Under the pieces are notes generated by a model. The model saw nothing but the letters and a program-made list of their open reading frames with translations. It did not search any database and had not been told where the DNA came from. Of a stretch of DNA of 64,000 nt, positions 35,136 to 45,749 are shown in pieces. Both the position numbers and the translations under genes were made by a program. The stretch's first letter is position 1. Every line of letters starts with the position of its first letter. Location: NCBI RefSeq assembly GCF_963169125.1, contig NC_084795.1:135436201-135500200 (forward strand). Direction: 5' to 3'. The DNA comes from Humulus lupulus. Taxonomy: Eukaryota; Streptophyta; Magnoliopsida; Rosales; Cannabaceae.

Positions 35136-38100
35136 GACTCCAATAAGAGGTGTGAGTTCCACGGAGACGTGGGGCACACCACGAATGAGTGCCTTCAGCT
35201 GAAGGATGAGATCGAGTCCCTGGCAAGAGCGGGACACCTCGGTCAGTGGGTGAGGATACCCATTATCTATCCCGGACAGGGGGTAGTTCACGGAGCTGCA
35301 TATTCCCCGGGACAGAGGGGGGCCGCTAGCGCTCCTGGAGCCGGTCACCCCCAAGCTCCCGGGTCTCAGTACCCGGCGCTTCCTGCTCCACCCGCTCCGG
35401 TGCCCATTGCCTTGTTGGCTCCAGGACCAGGCAACCCATATCCACCCGGCCTTGCTCCGCCACCCGTTGACGGACACGTAGCCACCATTTTCGGAGGACC
35501 GCACCTTGCCGGAAGCACCCGCAACTCCCAGAAGAGGTACTTAAGGGAGTTAGAACACGCCGAGGAGATGTGCGCCTTGGTTCAATCACCTGCTCAACGT
35601 CCCCGAATGATGGATCTTCCCATCACCTTCACGGAGGACGATGCTCGACATGTGCACTTCCCCCACAACGATCCCCTCGTGGTGGAAGCTCAGATTGCCA
35701 ATAAGAAGGTCTCGCGGATCTTGGTCGATAACGGAAGCTCCGTAAACATCCTCTTCAAAGCGGCCTTCCACGCGATCGGATTGACCGAGGCAGACCTGGC
35801 CCCATGCCCCATCCAGCTTCAAGGGTTCAATGGGGACGCACTCATGCCATTAGGCAAAATTCAACTTCCAGTCACCCTTAGAGGAGAAAGCGACGCTTGT
35901 GCCTTCAAGCATAGCACATTCGTGGTGGTCGACTGCCCCATGGCGTATAATGCCATCTTAGGCCGACCGGTCCTGATCGATTGTGGGGCCATAACCTCGA
36001 TACGCCACTTATGTTTGAAGTTTCCATGCGACGATGGGCGTATTGGCACCCTCCGAGGAGACCAAAGAAGTGCACGGAGCTGTTATAACGTCTCCGTCCG
36101 ATCCGTCTACACGGTCCGAGAGACGTTTGCTGCCATTCCTTTGGCGGAAGAATTACCAGAAACTGGGGGTGCTCAGGAGGCATACTTTGACGAACTCGAC
36201 CCAAGAGTGGGAATCGAGAAAGCAATAGAGCCGATGGAGGAAGTCGAAGAGGTGATCCTCAACCCGGGAGAACCCACCAAAGTCATTCAGGTGGGGAAAA
36301 ACCTGCCGTCGGCCATTCGAGATAAGATCGTGGCCACTGTGAAGGATAATCAGGACATCCTGGCATGGTGCCACGCTGATATGACGAGGATTAATCCCAA
36401 TGTTGCGTGCCACGCACTCAACATAGACCCATCTGCAACTCCAATTCGCCAAAAGAGGAGGCCGCTGGACCCAGTGAGAGCCGAAGCCGTCAAAGCTGAA
36501 GTGGACAAATTGATGTCCATAGGCTTTCTCCAGGAGTCGCACTATCCCGTGTGGTTGGCCAACCCAGTTCTGGTCCCGAAACCCGATGGGTCCTGGAGAA
36601 TGTGCATTGACTTCACGGACCTAAACAAGGCCTGCCCAAAAGATTGTTTCCCTCTTCCGCGAATCGATCAGATGGTAGACGCTACTTCCGGGTACGAACT
36701 CTTATCCTTCATGGATGCGTACTCCGGATACAACCAGATCAAGATGCATGTCGCGGACCAGGAACACACCAGCTTCCTCACGGACAAGGGTGTCTACTGT
36801 TACGTGGTCATGCCTTTCGGTTTGAAGAATGCTGGGGCGACGTACCAGCGTCTGGTAAACAGAATGTTCAAGGACCAACTGGGGAGGAACATGGAGGTGT
36901 ATGTGGACGACATGTTGGTAAAGTCCAAGACCTCCGAGGACCACAGTGACGACCTTGAGGAAGCTTTCGCCGTGATCCGAAAGTACGGGATGAAACTAAA
37001 TCCAAAGAAATGTACTTTCGGGGTCTCGTCTGGGAAGTTCCTCGGTTTCATTGTCAGCTCCCGCGGAGTGGAAGCCAACCTTGAGAAAATAAAGGCGTTC
37101 ATAGATATGCCTTCCCCCCGGAAGCGTAAGGATGTCCAGAGCGTTACCCGAAGGATAGCTGCTCTCAGCCGCTTCGTATCCAAGGCCACTGACAAGTGTA
37201 TCCCCTTCTTCAATGTGTTGCGAGGAAACAAGAAGTTCGAGTGGACCCCCGAATGCGAAGCAGCCTTCCAACACCTCAAAGAACATTTAACCCAAGCTCC
37301 CATTCTGTCCAAACCTGTCGAAGGAGAGGCGTTGTTCTTATACTTAGCTGTGACTGAGCACGCAGTGAGTGCCGCTCTCGTCCGGGAAGATGGCCGTATC
37401 CAGCTCCCTGTGTATTACGTAAGCAAGAGGTTATTGGACGCCGAGTCCAGATATTCAATGATCGAGAAACTCTCCCTCTGCTTGCTGATCGCTTCACGGA
37501 AGCTGAGGCCATATTTCCAGGCGCACACCATCAAAGTACTCACCAACCACCCTCTCCGACAAGTCCTGCAGAAGCCCGAGTCTTCTGGCAGATTGCTTAA
37601 GTGGGCCATGGAACTGAGCCAGTTCGACGTCCACTACCAACCACGTGTTTCCATAAAAGGTCAAGCTCTCGCGGACTTTATTGTGGAATGCTCAGGAATG
37701 AATGACCTCCCGGAAGACCCTGTCCCGGAACTTCCCACCTGGAAGGTCTATGTAGACGGAGCCTCAAATGAAAAAGGAGCTGGAGCAGAGGTCATCCTAA
37801 TATCTCCCCAAGGGCACCAGCTCCAGAGCGCCATCCGCTTCGCGTTCCCAGCATCCAACAACGAGGCAGAACACGAAGCCATGATAGCTGGATTACGACT
37901 GGCCAGAGAAGTCGGAGCCCAAAAAATCGAAGTATACAGCGACTCCCTACTTGTGGTAAACCAAATATCCGGGGAATACCAGACGAAAGGCGAAAAGATG
38001 GCTGCCTACGTGTCTCTCTCCCGTGGCCTCCTGCAGCATTTCAAAGGCTACCAAATCCGCCAGGTCCCCAGGGACCAGAACTCACTCGCGGACACGCTGG

Positions 38101-39452
38101 CCAAGCTTGCAACAGACCCGGAGATTGAACAATATGGCCTAGTGCCCATCGGGCACTTAGAAGCACCTAGTACCGAGACACAGAGGGTAAATTCCATCAT
38201 CGACCATTCCCATTCCTGGATAGGACCCATCCTCAGATTTCTCACCACCGGAGAGCTCCCCACTGATAAAACTGACGCAAGAAAGCTCCAGTATCAAGCT
38301 CCCCGATACGTGGTTATGGATGGAAAGCTTTACCGCAGGGGGTTGTCCATACCCTTCCTTAGGTGTGTTGTCGGAACCGAAGTCAGCACCATCATACATG
38401 AGATTCACGGAGGCTTCTGTGGCGATCATACCTCCGGGCTGAGCCTCTCCAAAAAGATCCTTCGACAAGGATACTTCTGGCCCACCATGAAGAAGGATTG
38501 TGTGGATTATGTCAGGAAATGTGAGCAGTGCCAGAGGTACGCCAAGGTTCCGCGAGCGCCGCCTACAGAAATTACCCTAATGACCAGCCCCTGGCCGTTC
38601 GCCGTTTGGGGCATTGACCTAGTAGGTTCCCTCCCAACTGGAAAGGGTGGAGTGAAGTACGCCATAGTCGCGGTAGACTACTTCACCAAATGGGCTGAAG
38701 CTGAACCTATGAACACGGTCACATCTAAAAAAGCACTGGACTTTGTCATCAGGAATATAGTGTGTCGTTTTGGGCTTCCACGAAAAATTGTGTCCGACAA
38801 CGGAAAGCAGTTTGACAGTGAACACTTCACGAACTTCTGTGCTTCGCATGGAATTATCAAAAGCTTTTCCGCAGTCGCCAGACCCCAGGCTAATGGGCAA
38901 GTGGAAGCTGTAAACAAAATATTAAAGACCACGTTGAAGAAAAAACTCCAAGCCTGCAAGGCTCACTGGCCGGAAGAACTTCCGCGAGTACTTTGGGCCT
39001 ATCGCACAACAGAGAGAACTTCGACGGGGCACACGCCTTATTCCATGACCTTCGGTTGCGAGGCCGTCATCCCAGTAGAAACTATGATCCCCTCTCACAG
39101 ACAAGATACCTACGATCCTACCCGGAACCATGCCCTTCTCCAGGAGTCCTTGGACATGATCGAAGATCTCCGGGAGCAGTCGCAGGTCCAACTAAAAATG
39201 TACCAAGGCAAGATAGCCCGACACTTTAACACGAGAGTCCAGAGCCGTACATTCGAAGTTGGGGATCTTGTCCTACGGAGAGTATTTCCTGCTACGCAGG
39301 ATCCGGGAGTAGGAGTCCTCGGACCCAACTGGGAAGGCCCCTACGAAGTCCAAGAAAAAGTGGGCCATGGGACGTATCACTTAAAGAGACTCGACGGATC
39401 TAAAGTCCCGCGCGCCTGGAACGCGGAGCACCTCCGCCGCTACTACCAGTAG
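35136..39452 (+). CDS. pol: Element E Pol polyprotein: protease, RT, two RNase H, integrase
   Basis: Open for more than 1,400 codons and in frame with the end of gag, from which one TGA separates it. Numbering from 35169: knuckle at the very start; protease D187-N188-G189 (ILVDNGSSVNILF); RT with NLNKACPKDCFPLPRIDQ and catalytic YVDD at 578-581; a first RNase H whose catalytic Asp is replaced (LFLYLAVTEHAVSAAL, about 720); a second, archaeal-type RNase H with D863 (WKVYVDGASNEKG), NNEAEHEAM, VYSDS and RDQNSLAD; integrase with HHCC finger and triad D1150, D1210, E1246, that is D-x59-D-x35-E. It ends HLRRYYQ. The enzyme set looks catalytically complete. The dual RNase H places it in the Tat lineage. 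Confidence 0.95.
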   Translation, partial: DSNKRCEFHGDVGHTTNECLQLKDEIESLARAGHLGQWVRIPIIYPGQGVVHGAAYSPGQRGAASAPGAGHPQAPGSQYPALPAPPAPVPIALLAPGPGNPYPPGLAPPPVDGHVATIFGGPHLAGSTRNSQKRYLRELEHAEEMCALVQSPAQRPRMMDLPITFTEDDARHVHFPHNDPLVVEAQIANKKVSRILVDNGSSVNILFKAAFHAIGLTEADLAPCPIQLQGFNGDALMPLGKIQLPVTLRGESDACAFKHSTFVVVDCPMAYNAILGRPVLIDCGAITSIRHLCLKFPCDDGRIGTLRGDQRSARSCYNVSVRSVYTVRETFAAIPLAEELPETGGAQEAYFDELDPRVGIEKAIEPMEEVEEVILNPGEPTKVIQVGKNLPSAIRDKIVATVKDNQDILAWCHADMTRINPNVACHALNIDPSATPIRQKRRPLDPVRAEAVKAEVDKLMSIGFLQESHYPVWLANPVLVPKPDGSWRMCIDFTDLNKACPKDCFPLPRIDQMVDATSGYELLSFMDAYSGYNQIKMHVADQEHTSFLTDKGVYCYVVMPFGLKNAGATYQRLVNRMFKDQLGRNMEVYVDDMLVKSKTSEDHSDDLEEAFAVIRKYGMKLNPKKCTFGVSSGKFLGFIVSSRGVEANLEKIKAFIDMPSPRKRKDVQSVTRRIAALSRFVSKATDKCIPFFNVLRGNKKFEWTPECEAAFQHLKEHLTQAPILSKPVEGEALFLYLAVTEHAVSAALVREDGRIQLPVYYVSKRLLDAESRYSMIEKLSLCLLIASRKLRPYFQAHTIKVLTNHPLRQVLQKPESSGRLLKWAMELSQFDVHYQPRVSIKGQALADFIVECSGMNDLPEDPVPELPTWKVYVDGASNEKGAGAEVILISPQGHQLQSAIRFAFPASNNEAEHEAMIAGLRLAREVGAQKIEVYSDSLLVVNQISGEYQTKGEKMAAYVSLSRGLLQHFKGYQIRQVPRDQNSLADTLAKLATDPEIEQYGLVPIGHLEAPSTETQRVNSIIDHSHSWIGPILRFLTTGELPTDKTDARKLQYQAPRYVVMDGKLYRRGLSIPFLRCVVGTEVSTIIHEIHGGFCGDHTSGLSLSKKILRQGYFWPTMKKDCVDYVRKCEQCQRYAKVPRAPPTEITLMTSPWPFAVWGIDLVGSLPTGKGGVKYAIVAVDYFTKWAEAEPMNTVTSKKALDFVIRNIVCRFGLPRKIVSDNGKQFDSEHFTNFCASHGIIKSFSAVARPQANGQVEAVNKILKTTLKKKLQACKAHWPEELPRVLWAYRTTERTSTGHTPYSMTFGCEAVIPVETMIPSHRQDTYDPTRNHALLQESLDMIEDLREQSQVQLKMYQGKIARHFNTRVQSRTFEVGDLVLRRVFPATQDPGVGVLGPNWEGPYEVQEKVGHGTYHLKRLDGSKVPRAWNAEHLRRYYQ

Positions 39453-40851
39453 GCCCCGGACCATCCAGTCGGAAGTCCTTGGTGAAATTAGCAAAAGTGA
39501 AAAATGTGGAAATAATCCTCCCTGTTGTAAAACTCACGCCTAGCAGGCTAATTTAATGAAACACGGAGAGATTCACTCCGCTTTTACTGCACTTTTTATC
39601 CCTGTGTTCAAAGCTGCGTTTTAACAAGTGACCACGCGGTCCGGAGACGTCCGGACCCCACGCTCACTTGGGGGGTATACATGGCTAAGGCATAGCCATA
39701 CGCCCCTTGAACAAAACGTACACAGAACACCACTTATGTGCTAGCATTGTGTTTGAAATTTTTAAAATTGTTTGAAATGTTTAAATTGTTAAGCTTAGGT
39801 TTATTTGTTGCCATGAACATGCTTGCATTACGTGTCATATGTGCATTATGTGCTTATGTGAAAATTGCCATGGAAATGCCTGCCATTATGTATCATGAAA
39901 ATTATCTCCTGTGTAGCCCAGCGATGGACGGGACTGGGGGTTGAGGCACGTTCATAGAGCTACGCCAAAACACCCCCAACTCCCTGACAAGTCCTTTGCA
40001 GAATTCTCCGCGAGCGCTGTAGAGCTTTGCTTCGCAAGCTCCAGCTCCGGGTCCCGCAAGGCGAAAGATGGCAAGACCCGTGATCGCTGTAAAGCTCTGC
40101 ATCGCAAGCTCCAGCTCCGGGTCCCGCGAGGCGAAAGATGGCAAGATCCGCGACCGTTGTAAGCCTTGCTTCGCAGGCTCCAACTCCGGATCTCACAAAA
40201 TAATGCATGGCAAGCTCCACGGCCATTGCAAGTTTCAGCTCCAGAAGCAGACATGCTCGATCCCCCACTCACAGCCGGCCTTGCTTCGCAAAGCCCCTGC
40301 TCCAGGATCACACCTGGTAGGCGTGGCGATTTCCCCGACAGCAATGAGCCTTGCCTCGCAGGGCTCCATGCCAGGTCCCTGAAGTCAGCCACCATGAGGT
40401 TCGCAACAACAGTTAGTTTTGCTTCGCAAAGATCTAACCTTGAGTCTAGCGACGCTCACCAAAAGAACTCCCGTTCCAAACAATGGAACGACTCACCTTA
40501 GCAATCCCAGCGAACAGTATAACTACAAGTCCCGGGATTGGCTATTTGCCTCAGGAAAGCTAAAATACGGTGAAAGGAGCCTGGCCGTTGGAACCAGGAA
40601 ACCTTCGTAACCTAGAAACTACGTGGGAAAAGACATCATCCGTTAAAGCTTCAAGTGGGAAGTGCATAGGTTTTGGCCGTTGGAACCAAAACCCCATACG
40701 CCCCTACAACAGTTTCTACCGTATAAATGTCTACCCTAAGCGCAAAGATAAATAAAGAACTCGGCAGAAAAGAAAGGAGAATGCTATGATTATGGCAAAA
40801 ATGTCCGCAATGAAAAACTCAAAATAAAAAATAATTAAAGATAAAACCCCT
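39453..40851. other. Element E region between pol and the antisense gene
   Basis: Non-coding. It contains the 3' ends of two convergent transcription units and a tandem repeat array listed separately. GC content falls from the pol level, with short oligo-A and oligo-T runs around 39730-39900 and 40800-40850. Open frames on the - strand at 39902-40395 are products of the repeat. Confidence 0.6.
40012..40230 (+). repeat. About three tandem copies of a 70-bp unit in element E
   Basis: Copies start near 40015, 40085 and 40155. Each holds GCTTTGCTTCGCAAGCTCC, AGCTCCGGGTCCCGC and GAAAGATGGCAAGA with small changes; the third is degenerate, and single GCTTCGCAAAGC-type fragments recur up to about 40440. 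Tandem arrays in this part of Tat elements are known and have been linked to satellite DNA birth. Confidence 0.85.
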
Positions 40852-43800
40852 TCAAGCATTGGGGGTAACTACAGCTTCCACGACCGCAGCATCGGGGGCA
40901 TCGGTTTCAACTGAGGCTGGCGGAGTCGGCTCATTGGAAGGCGGAACTTTGTCATGAGAAGGTTCAGAGGTCCCCGCCTCTCCGGGATCTCCTACCTCAG
41001 GAGCTCCAGCACGTTCGTCAATGTTGTAAGTTTGGACGTACGCCTCTGGGCCCTGATCCCACACGAGTAGCTTCTCCCTCATGGCTTCGGCATCATCTCC
41101 CAGATAGCCTAATACCTCCGGGTTCACTTTCCAGAGTTGATGCATGAGGACCACATGCGATATATTAATCGTCCTGTTCAGTATCACCTCAGCATCCTCC
41201 TTCTCCTTCAAGCGCTCCGCCTCGGAGGTTGCCAGCTGTGCCTCCGCGACAGTTAGTTGAGCCCTCAATTTTTCCATTTCGGCCTTGGAGGCATCCCGCT
41301 CCCCCTTAAGAGAATCAATCTCCTTGCGCTGCTCCCTATTTTGGTTAAGCACGGATTGCTTCTCGGTCACATGCCCCCTGGCAGTGAATTGCAAGGCCCC
41401 GATCTCTTTATCCTTCTCGGCGAGCCCCAACTGCAGCATAGACACGAGATCCCTGCTCCTCTTATGGAGTTGCTCCTCCTCGTGCAGCTTACTCTGAAGA
41501 GTGGAATATTCCTCTTGCCGCTTAAGGAGGAGATCATTTTTTGATTGCAAGCGAGCTTCCAGGGTATCCTTCTCCACCTTGGCTTGGGACAGCTCTTCCC
41601 GGAGCTTGGAGTTTTCGGCCTTCATCCCATCCGACCGCTGTCTAAACTCATTCTCTGCCTTGGCCCGGTACTCTTGATATTTGGCAAGATATTTCTTCTC
41701 CGCCTCTTCTTCAGCCGTGCGCCGGGCCTGATCAATCTTCTCCGAAACCCCCAAGGCCTGTTGGGTCAGTTTCTGTTTCTCCACCTCCAAGGCCTGGCGA
41801 GCCAGTTGGCTCTCCTCCAGCTGAACCAGAGCTGCACCAACCTCCCGGAACGAGCGTTCCGCGATCATAGAGGCCTGCAAGGAAAGACAACAGAATGAGC
41901 TAAAGCCGGACCAAAAGACAGGTGATCCCAAAAAATAACAACTGACGGCTTACCCCGGACAGTTGCTGCTTCACAGCGTGTGTCAGCAACAGCGGATCCT
42001 TGCTGCTACTGATGGCCCATTTCTCAGAATTGAGCTCGCATAAGCTCAGGGCCATGTCCTCCATCATCTCAGCTCCGAACGACGCCAGTGCACGTCCGAG
42101 CCTAGGCACCAGCCTCTTCTCCAAGGCTGGACCATCCAGAACCGCTCCGGCCGGGTGAAGAGATCTCATCCCCTCGGCCAGCTCAGCTCTCTTCACGGCA
42201 GACAAGTTATCTGCCCTTCCCTGAGTAACAGCCTTCTCCACCTCTAACCGCCTCTTCAAAAAACTATCGGCCCGTCTTACACCCTCCAGGAGGGCAGCGG
42301 GGAAACTGGTTGGCTTCCGTGGGAAGTGGAACTTCAGGCCAGGCAGAGGAAGGTTGGTTGTCTGAGAAGAAGGAGACCCCGGAAGGGTGGGCCCCCTTTG
42401 AGCTGGGGGAGGAGGCAGACGGGGTATTAAGGCCCCGGTCTGTTGCTTTTGCTGCTGCGGCAGCAGAAGTAATTGCCCTTGTTGCTGCTACTGGTTTGGA
42501 TGTTGTGGTTGCTGCAGCTGTGACGTTGGTGATTGTCTCTGTTGTTCTTGTTGCTGCTGTTGTTGTAGTTGTGCTTGCTGTCGTTGCTGTTGTTGTTGCC
42601 TTCGACCAGGAGAAGAGTGTCTAAGGCGTTTCTTCTTAGCACCCTCAGCATCTTCTCCGGGACGCTTGCTCACCCCAGTTGTCTTCACAGGGAACACAAG
42701 CCCTTCCCCGTCACTGCTGCTACTCGAGACCATCATGGTCTCGGAAGGCCCGTCAGCAGGAGACTTCTCTGCACTCGGAGACACTTGCGCCTCGCCACTC
42801 GTCTTCTTGGGGGAGGCAGTTTTACCTCCCCTACCAGCCTTGGTCTTCCGTCCTTTCCCCGTGGACGGATCTTGGCTAGTGGCAGCCTTCTTAATGAGCA
42901 AAGTCACTCTCCCCAACATCTTGGCTTCTGGATACTCTGCAAGAAACGTACAAAGCAAGGTTAACGAACCAACAAGTAATGAGAAAGAAAATAAGTAAGA
43001 AGCGGCAATCAACAAAAAAGCACAAGCAAGCGCGCCAGCAGGGAACAAGAAACGAGAAAAATAAAAGTTTGAAAGGGACGACCATGCACGAGAAACGTGG
43101 ATGGCCTTCCCCGAGCAAAACAAAACATCGCTTCCTGCTCCAGGAAACTCCCGTACTCCTTGAAGTCCGGGAATGACATGCTGAGGGAAGAAGGGTCAAC
43201 CATGATGACACCTTCTGGCAGACTACCGTCACTCAGACACCAGAGGAGCTCATCTACCCTATCGCAATACCTGTCGAAGGGTATCCTACGCGGATCTAGC
43301 CTAAGGAAACGGGGATCAAACCCCATCTGAGAGGTCCGGGAAACCTCAGACAGGCTGGGGGTGTGGATCAATCGAAAACTAGTCTTACCTCTCCCGGAGG
43401 TACTAGCCCCCGGAGTCCCTTCGTTAGGGTAAGCCGCGGCATGGCGAGCCTCGATCTCCTCTTCCTCCGGCTGGGGGTCGGGGAACCTCTCCGTCCAACT
43501 AGGAGATAAAGCATTTTCGTCCCGAGCTGCTTGGGTGATCACCTTAGACAGTTCCAGGGCAATCTGCTCCCGGATGTCAGCTGACACCTGAGTTTGCCCC
43601 CTGCCACTCACTGGCTCGATGTTTTGGAAGGAGGCAAGTAACCCATACTCCCTCAACGATTCGGAGGTCACAAGTCCCTCCACTTTCAACTCTTCCTCAG
43701 AAAGCCCTTCGTAGAACTTGGACCTCCTTATCATCTCCGCGCAGCGAGGTGTTCGCGGAACGACTTCTGCAAAAATCAAATACAAGCGTTAGAGATCCTC

Positions 43801-44540
43801 CCAAAAGGCAAATCAAACGCAAAGAAACAAAGTTGAAAAGAAGAGGAAGGAGCACTTACCAGGGATTTTGAAGTCCAAAGATAGGGCTGGCACCCTCTTC
43901 AGCGGGAAGCCAGTCGTCAGGAACCAGTATTCCCGGAGGTCCGGAACCCTCGCGGCATGACAAGTGGGGCACATCACGTCCGGGTGCCTTTCTAGCCTGT
44001 AAAACCCCACCTTGTCTGAATGACCCCTCATAGGCTGAGACTTCAACCCGTAAAAGTACAGCACCTCCTCCGGGGTAGGAGCTTCCAGTCTCCGAGACTT
44101 GCAAAAGATGAACCACCCCGCTAGGAGCTTGTAGCTGGGAGGAATCAACTGGAAGGGGGCAATCCCCGCCTTCACACAGAAATTGGCGAAGTAACTCCTT
44201 AGGGGCAAGTGCGCCCCACACACTATGTGTGCCCAGCTCCAGGCACCAAAGCCCTCGTGACTCTGGCTAGCTGACTCGCCCAGCACCGACAGACGGTGCC
44301 ACATCAGGCCTGGGATGTTCTTCAGGCCTGCCTCAGAGGAATACAGCTCCAGCATGCCATAATTCCTGAAAAGGTTCGGCTTTTGGTCCATCTCCCAGAT
44401 AGAACTATTGGAGGTCGGTGGGCTAGCCGCGACCATTTTTGCCTTTCCTTTCCCCTTTCCACCAGCGACAGGAGAGCCCTTCTCTTGGGCAGAATCAGCC
44501 TCCCCCACAGCAAGGAGTTGTTCCTTTGAGATGTTCGTCA
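40852..44540 (-). CDS. Antisense accessory gene of element E (spliced; one in-frame stop)
   Basis: Exons on the - strand: 44540-43860, 43766-43083, 42936-41954 and 41874-40852. Introns of 93, 146 and 79 bp keep the frame with phases 1, 1 and 0; borders are G|GTAAGT..GCAG, G|GTCGTC..GCAG (weak donor) and G|GTAAGC..GCAG. Exon 1 encodes LPLRSYFANFCVKAGIAPFQ, resembling Pfam PF04195. Exon 3 has a basic KKKRLRH segment and a polyglutamine stretch, in which a TAG at 42490-42488 replaces what is probably CAG. Exon 4 is a long coiled coil (about 230 residues with heptad-like Leu, Glu and Lys) and an acidic, Pro-rich tail. The start codon is unsettled: the first in-frame ATG of exon 1 lies near 44440, or the frame begins in a leader exon. 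No enzymatic motif seen; a nuclear structural or regulatory protein is my inference. Confidence 0.72.
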
Positions 44541-44991
44541 CTGGACAAAAGAAAGAAAGAAGAAAACACTCTAAGCAGTCAGCACCCTTGTCATACCCTA
44601 GTGGTATCAAAGGCGTCGGGGAGACCCTCCCCGAAAACTGCTTGGAGAGGCTCCCACCGAGCTTACCAAGGGATTGGCACCATGCCACCCGAAGGGCAGC
44701 AAGGAACCAGACTCAGACTCCGAGCCTAAGCCCACCAAAAGAAGTGCTTTTCCAGAGAAAGACACCCTAAAGGTGTTCATGCTTATGCCTTAAAACAGCA
44801 AAACAAGGGACGACTTTCCAAACGCAAGTCGCCAAAGCATGCAGAAAAGGCTACTTATCGACTCACATCAATCACATGCCTACCAAAGCCCTATTCACAC
44901 ATGCACATAAGCGATAATGGCAGAAACCTCTACTCTAACAACTACCAACAACCTAAGGTCTGGGAGGAAAGAGCAAAGTGGAAATACTTAC
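44541..44991 (-). other. 5'-leader intron of the antisense gene in E
   Basis: 451 bp from CA|GTAAGTATTT to TTTTGTCCAG. The matching introns in B and F are 448 and 443 bp. A further possible short intron upstream (donor GGTAAGG near 45150, acceptor TTTGCAG near 45060) is less certain. Confidence 0.7.
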
Positions 44992-45271
44992 TGATATTCG
45001 GGTAGTTGGAGGTTGAAGGAGTAACTGGATCACTGCCCAGCACGATCGCGAGAAGTAAAAGCTGCAAAGACGAACGACGATTCAAACCAGGAACTTCGGC
45101 GAATAAACTCACTGCCAAATCAAAAGAAAAAGTTTCCAGATCCTTACCAAAAGAAGTGGCAAGTTCGGAGGAACGGAAGCTGGGAAGCCTGAGAGTTCGA
45201 AGGTTTAGAAATCTGAAAATCCGAAAGATAGAGAATTTGAAAGCGTAAAGAGGAAGAAAGGTCCTTTCCCT

Positions 45272-45281
45272 CGTTTTTATA
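45272..45281 (-). promoter_or_regulatory. TATA box of the antisense gene in E
   Basis: TATAAAAACG on the - strand, about 470 bp inside the 3' LTR border and about 290 bp before the leader donor. It points away from the LTR, so the transcript would be antisense to the element. Confidence 0.65.
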
Positions 45282-45739
45282 GCAGGGAAGAAGTCGTTTC
45301 GAATTCCTCAAATGGACGGTCCCGATCTTCCCATTCCGTGTGCATCGGATCCAACGGCTGGAGATGATGCGACGATCCTATTTATGACTCCTCGGATGGG
45401 AATAAAGTATTTATTTCCCATCATTACACCACCTCGGGCCTGGAGTACCATTAAAAACCGTCAAATCATTACTCAGATGACTGACGCACGCATACTCAAC
45501 CAGTCGCCTCACGCACACGTCTTGGTCGCAGAACCATTCCCAGAATGACACGTGGTCCTTGCCGCATTTGAGTACTTGAGTTCAAACAGAAGAAATTCCC
45601 TTTCTTTTTCATACTAACACTCAGGCGGGAAAAAGGAACTCTTCCGGGAACACAGAAGGTGGACCCTCGCCTAATCTAAGAGACCGAAATACCCGGAGGA
45701 CTGTACAAGCTCCCAGATCTTTCAAAGCTCCGTGACCTT
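45282..45739. other. Element E spacer between antisense promoter and 3' LTR
   Basis: 458 bp without a convincing ORF. It would hold upstream promoter elements of the antisense gene; none is recognised with confidence. Confidence 0.5.
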
Positions 45740-45749
45740 GGGGGTTAAA
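45740..45749 (+). other. Polypurine tract of element E
   Basis: GGGGGTTAAA directly before the 3' LTR. It is shorter and less pure than the tract in B and F but correctly placed. Confidence 0.65.

Noticed and set aside
39902..40395. Overlapping frames on both strands of the E 3' region
   Set aside because: Produced by the 70-bp tandem repeat (unit not a multiple of three, with frame changes); no similarity among frames to a protein.
42310..42624. Valine/alanine-rich + strand frame
   Set aside because: Reverse side of the polyglutamine exon of E's antisense gene.
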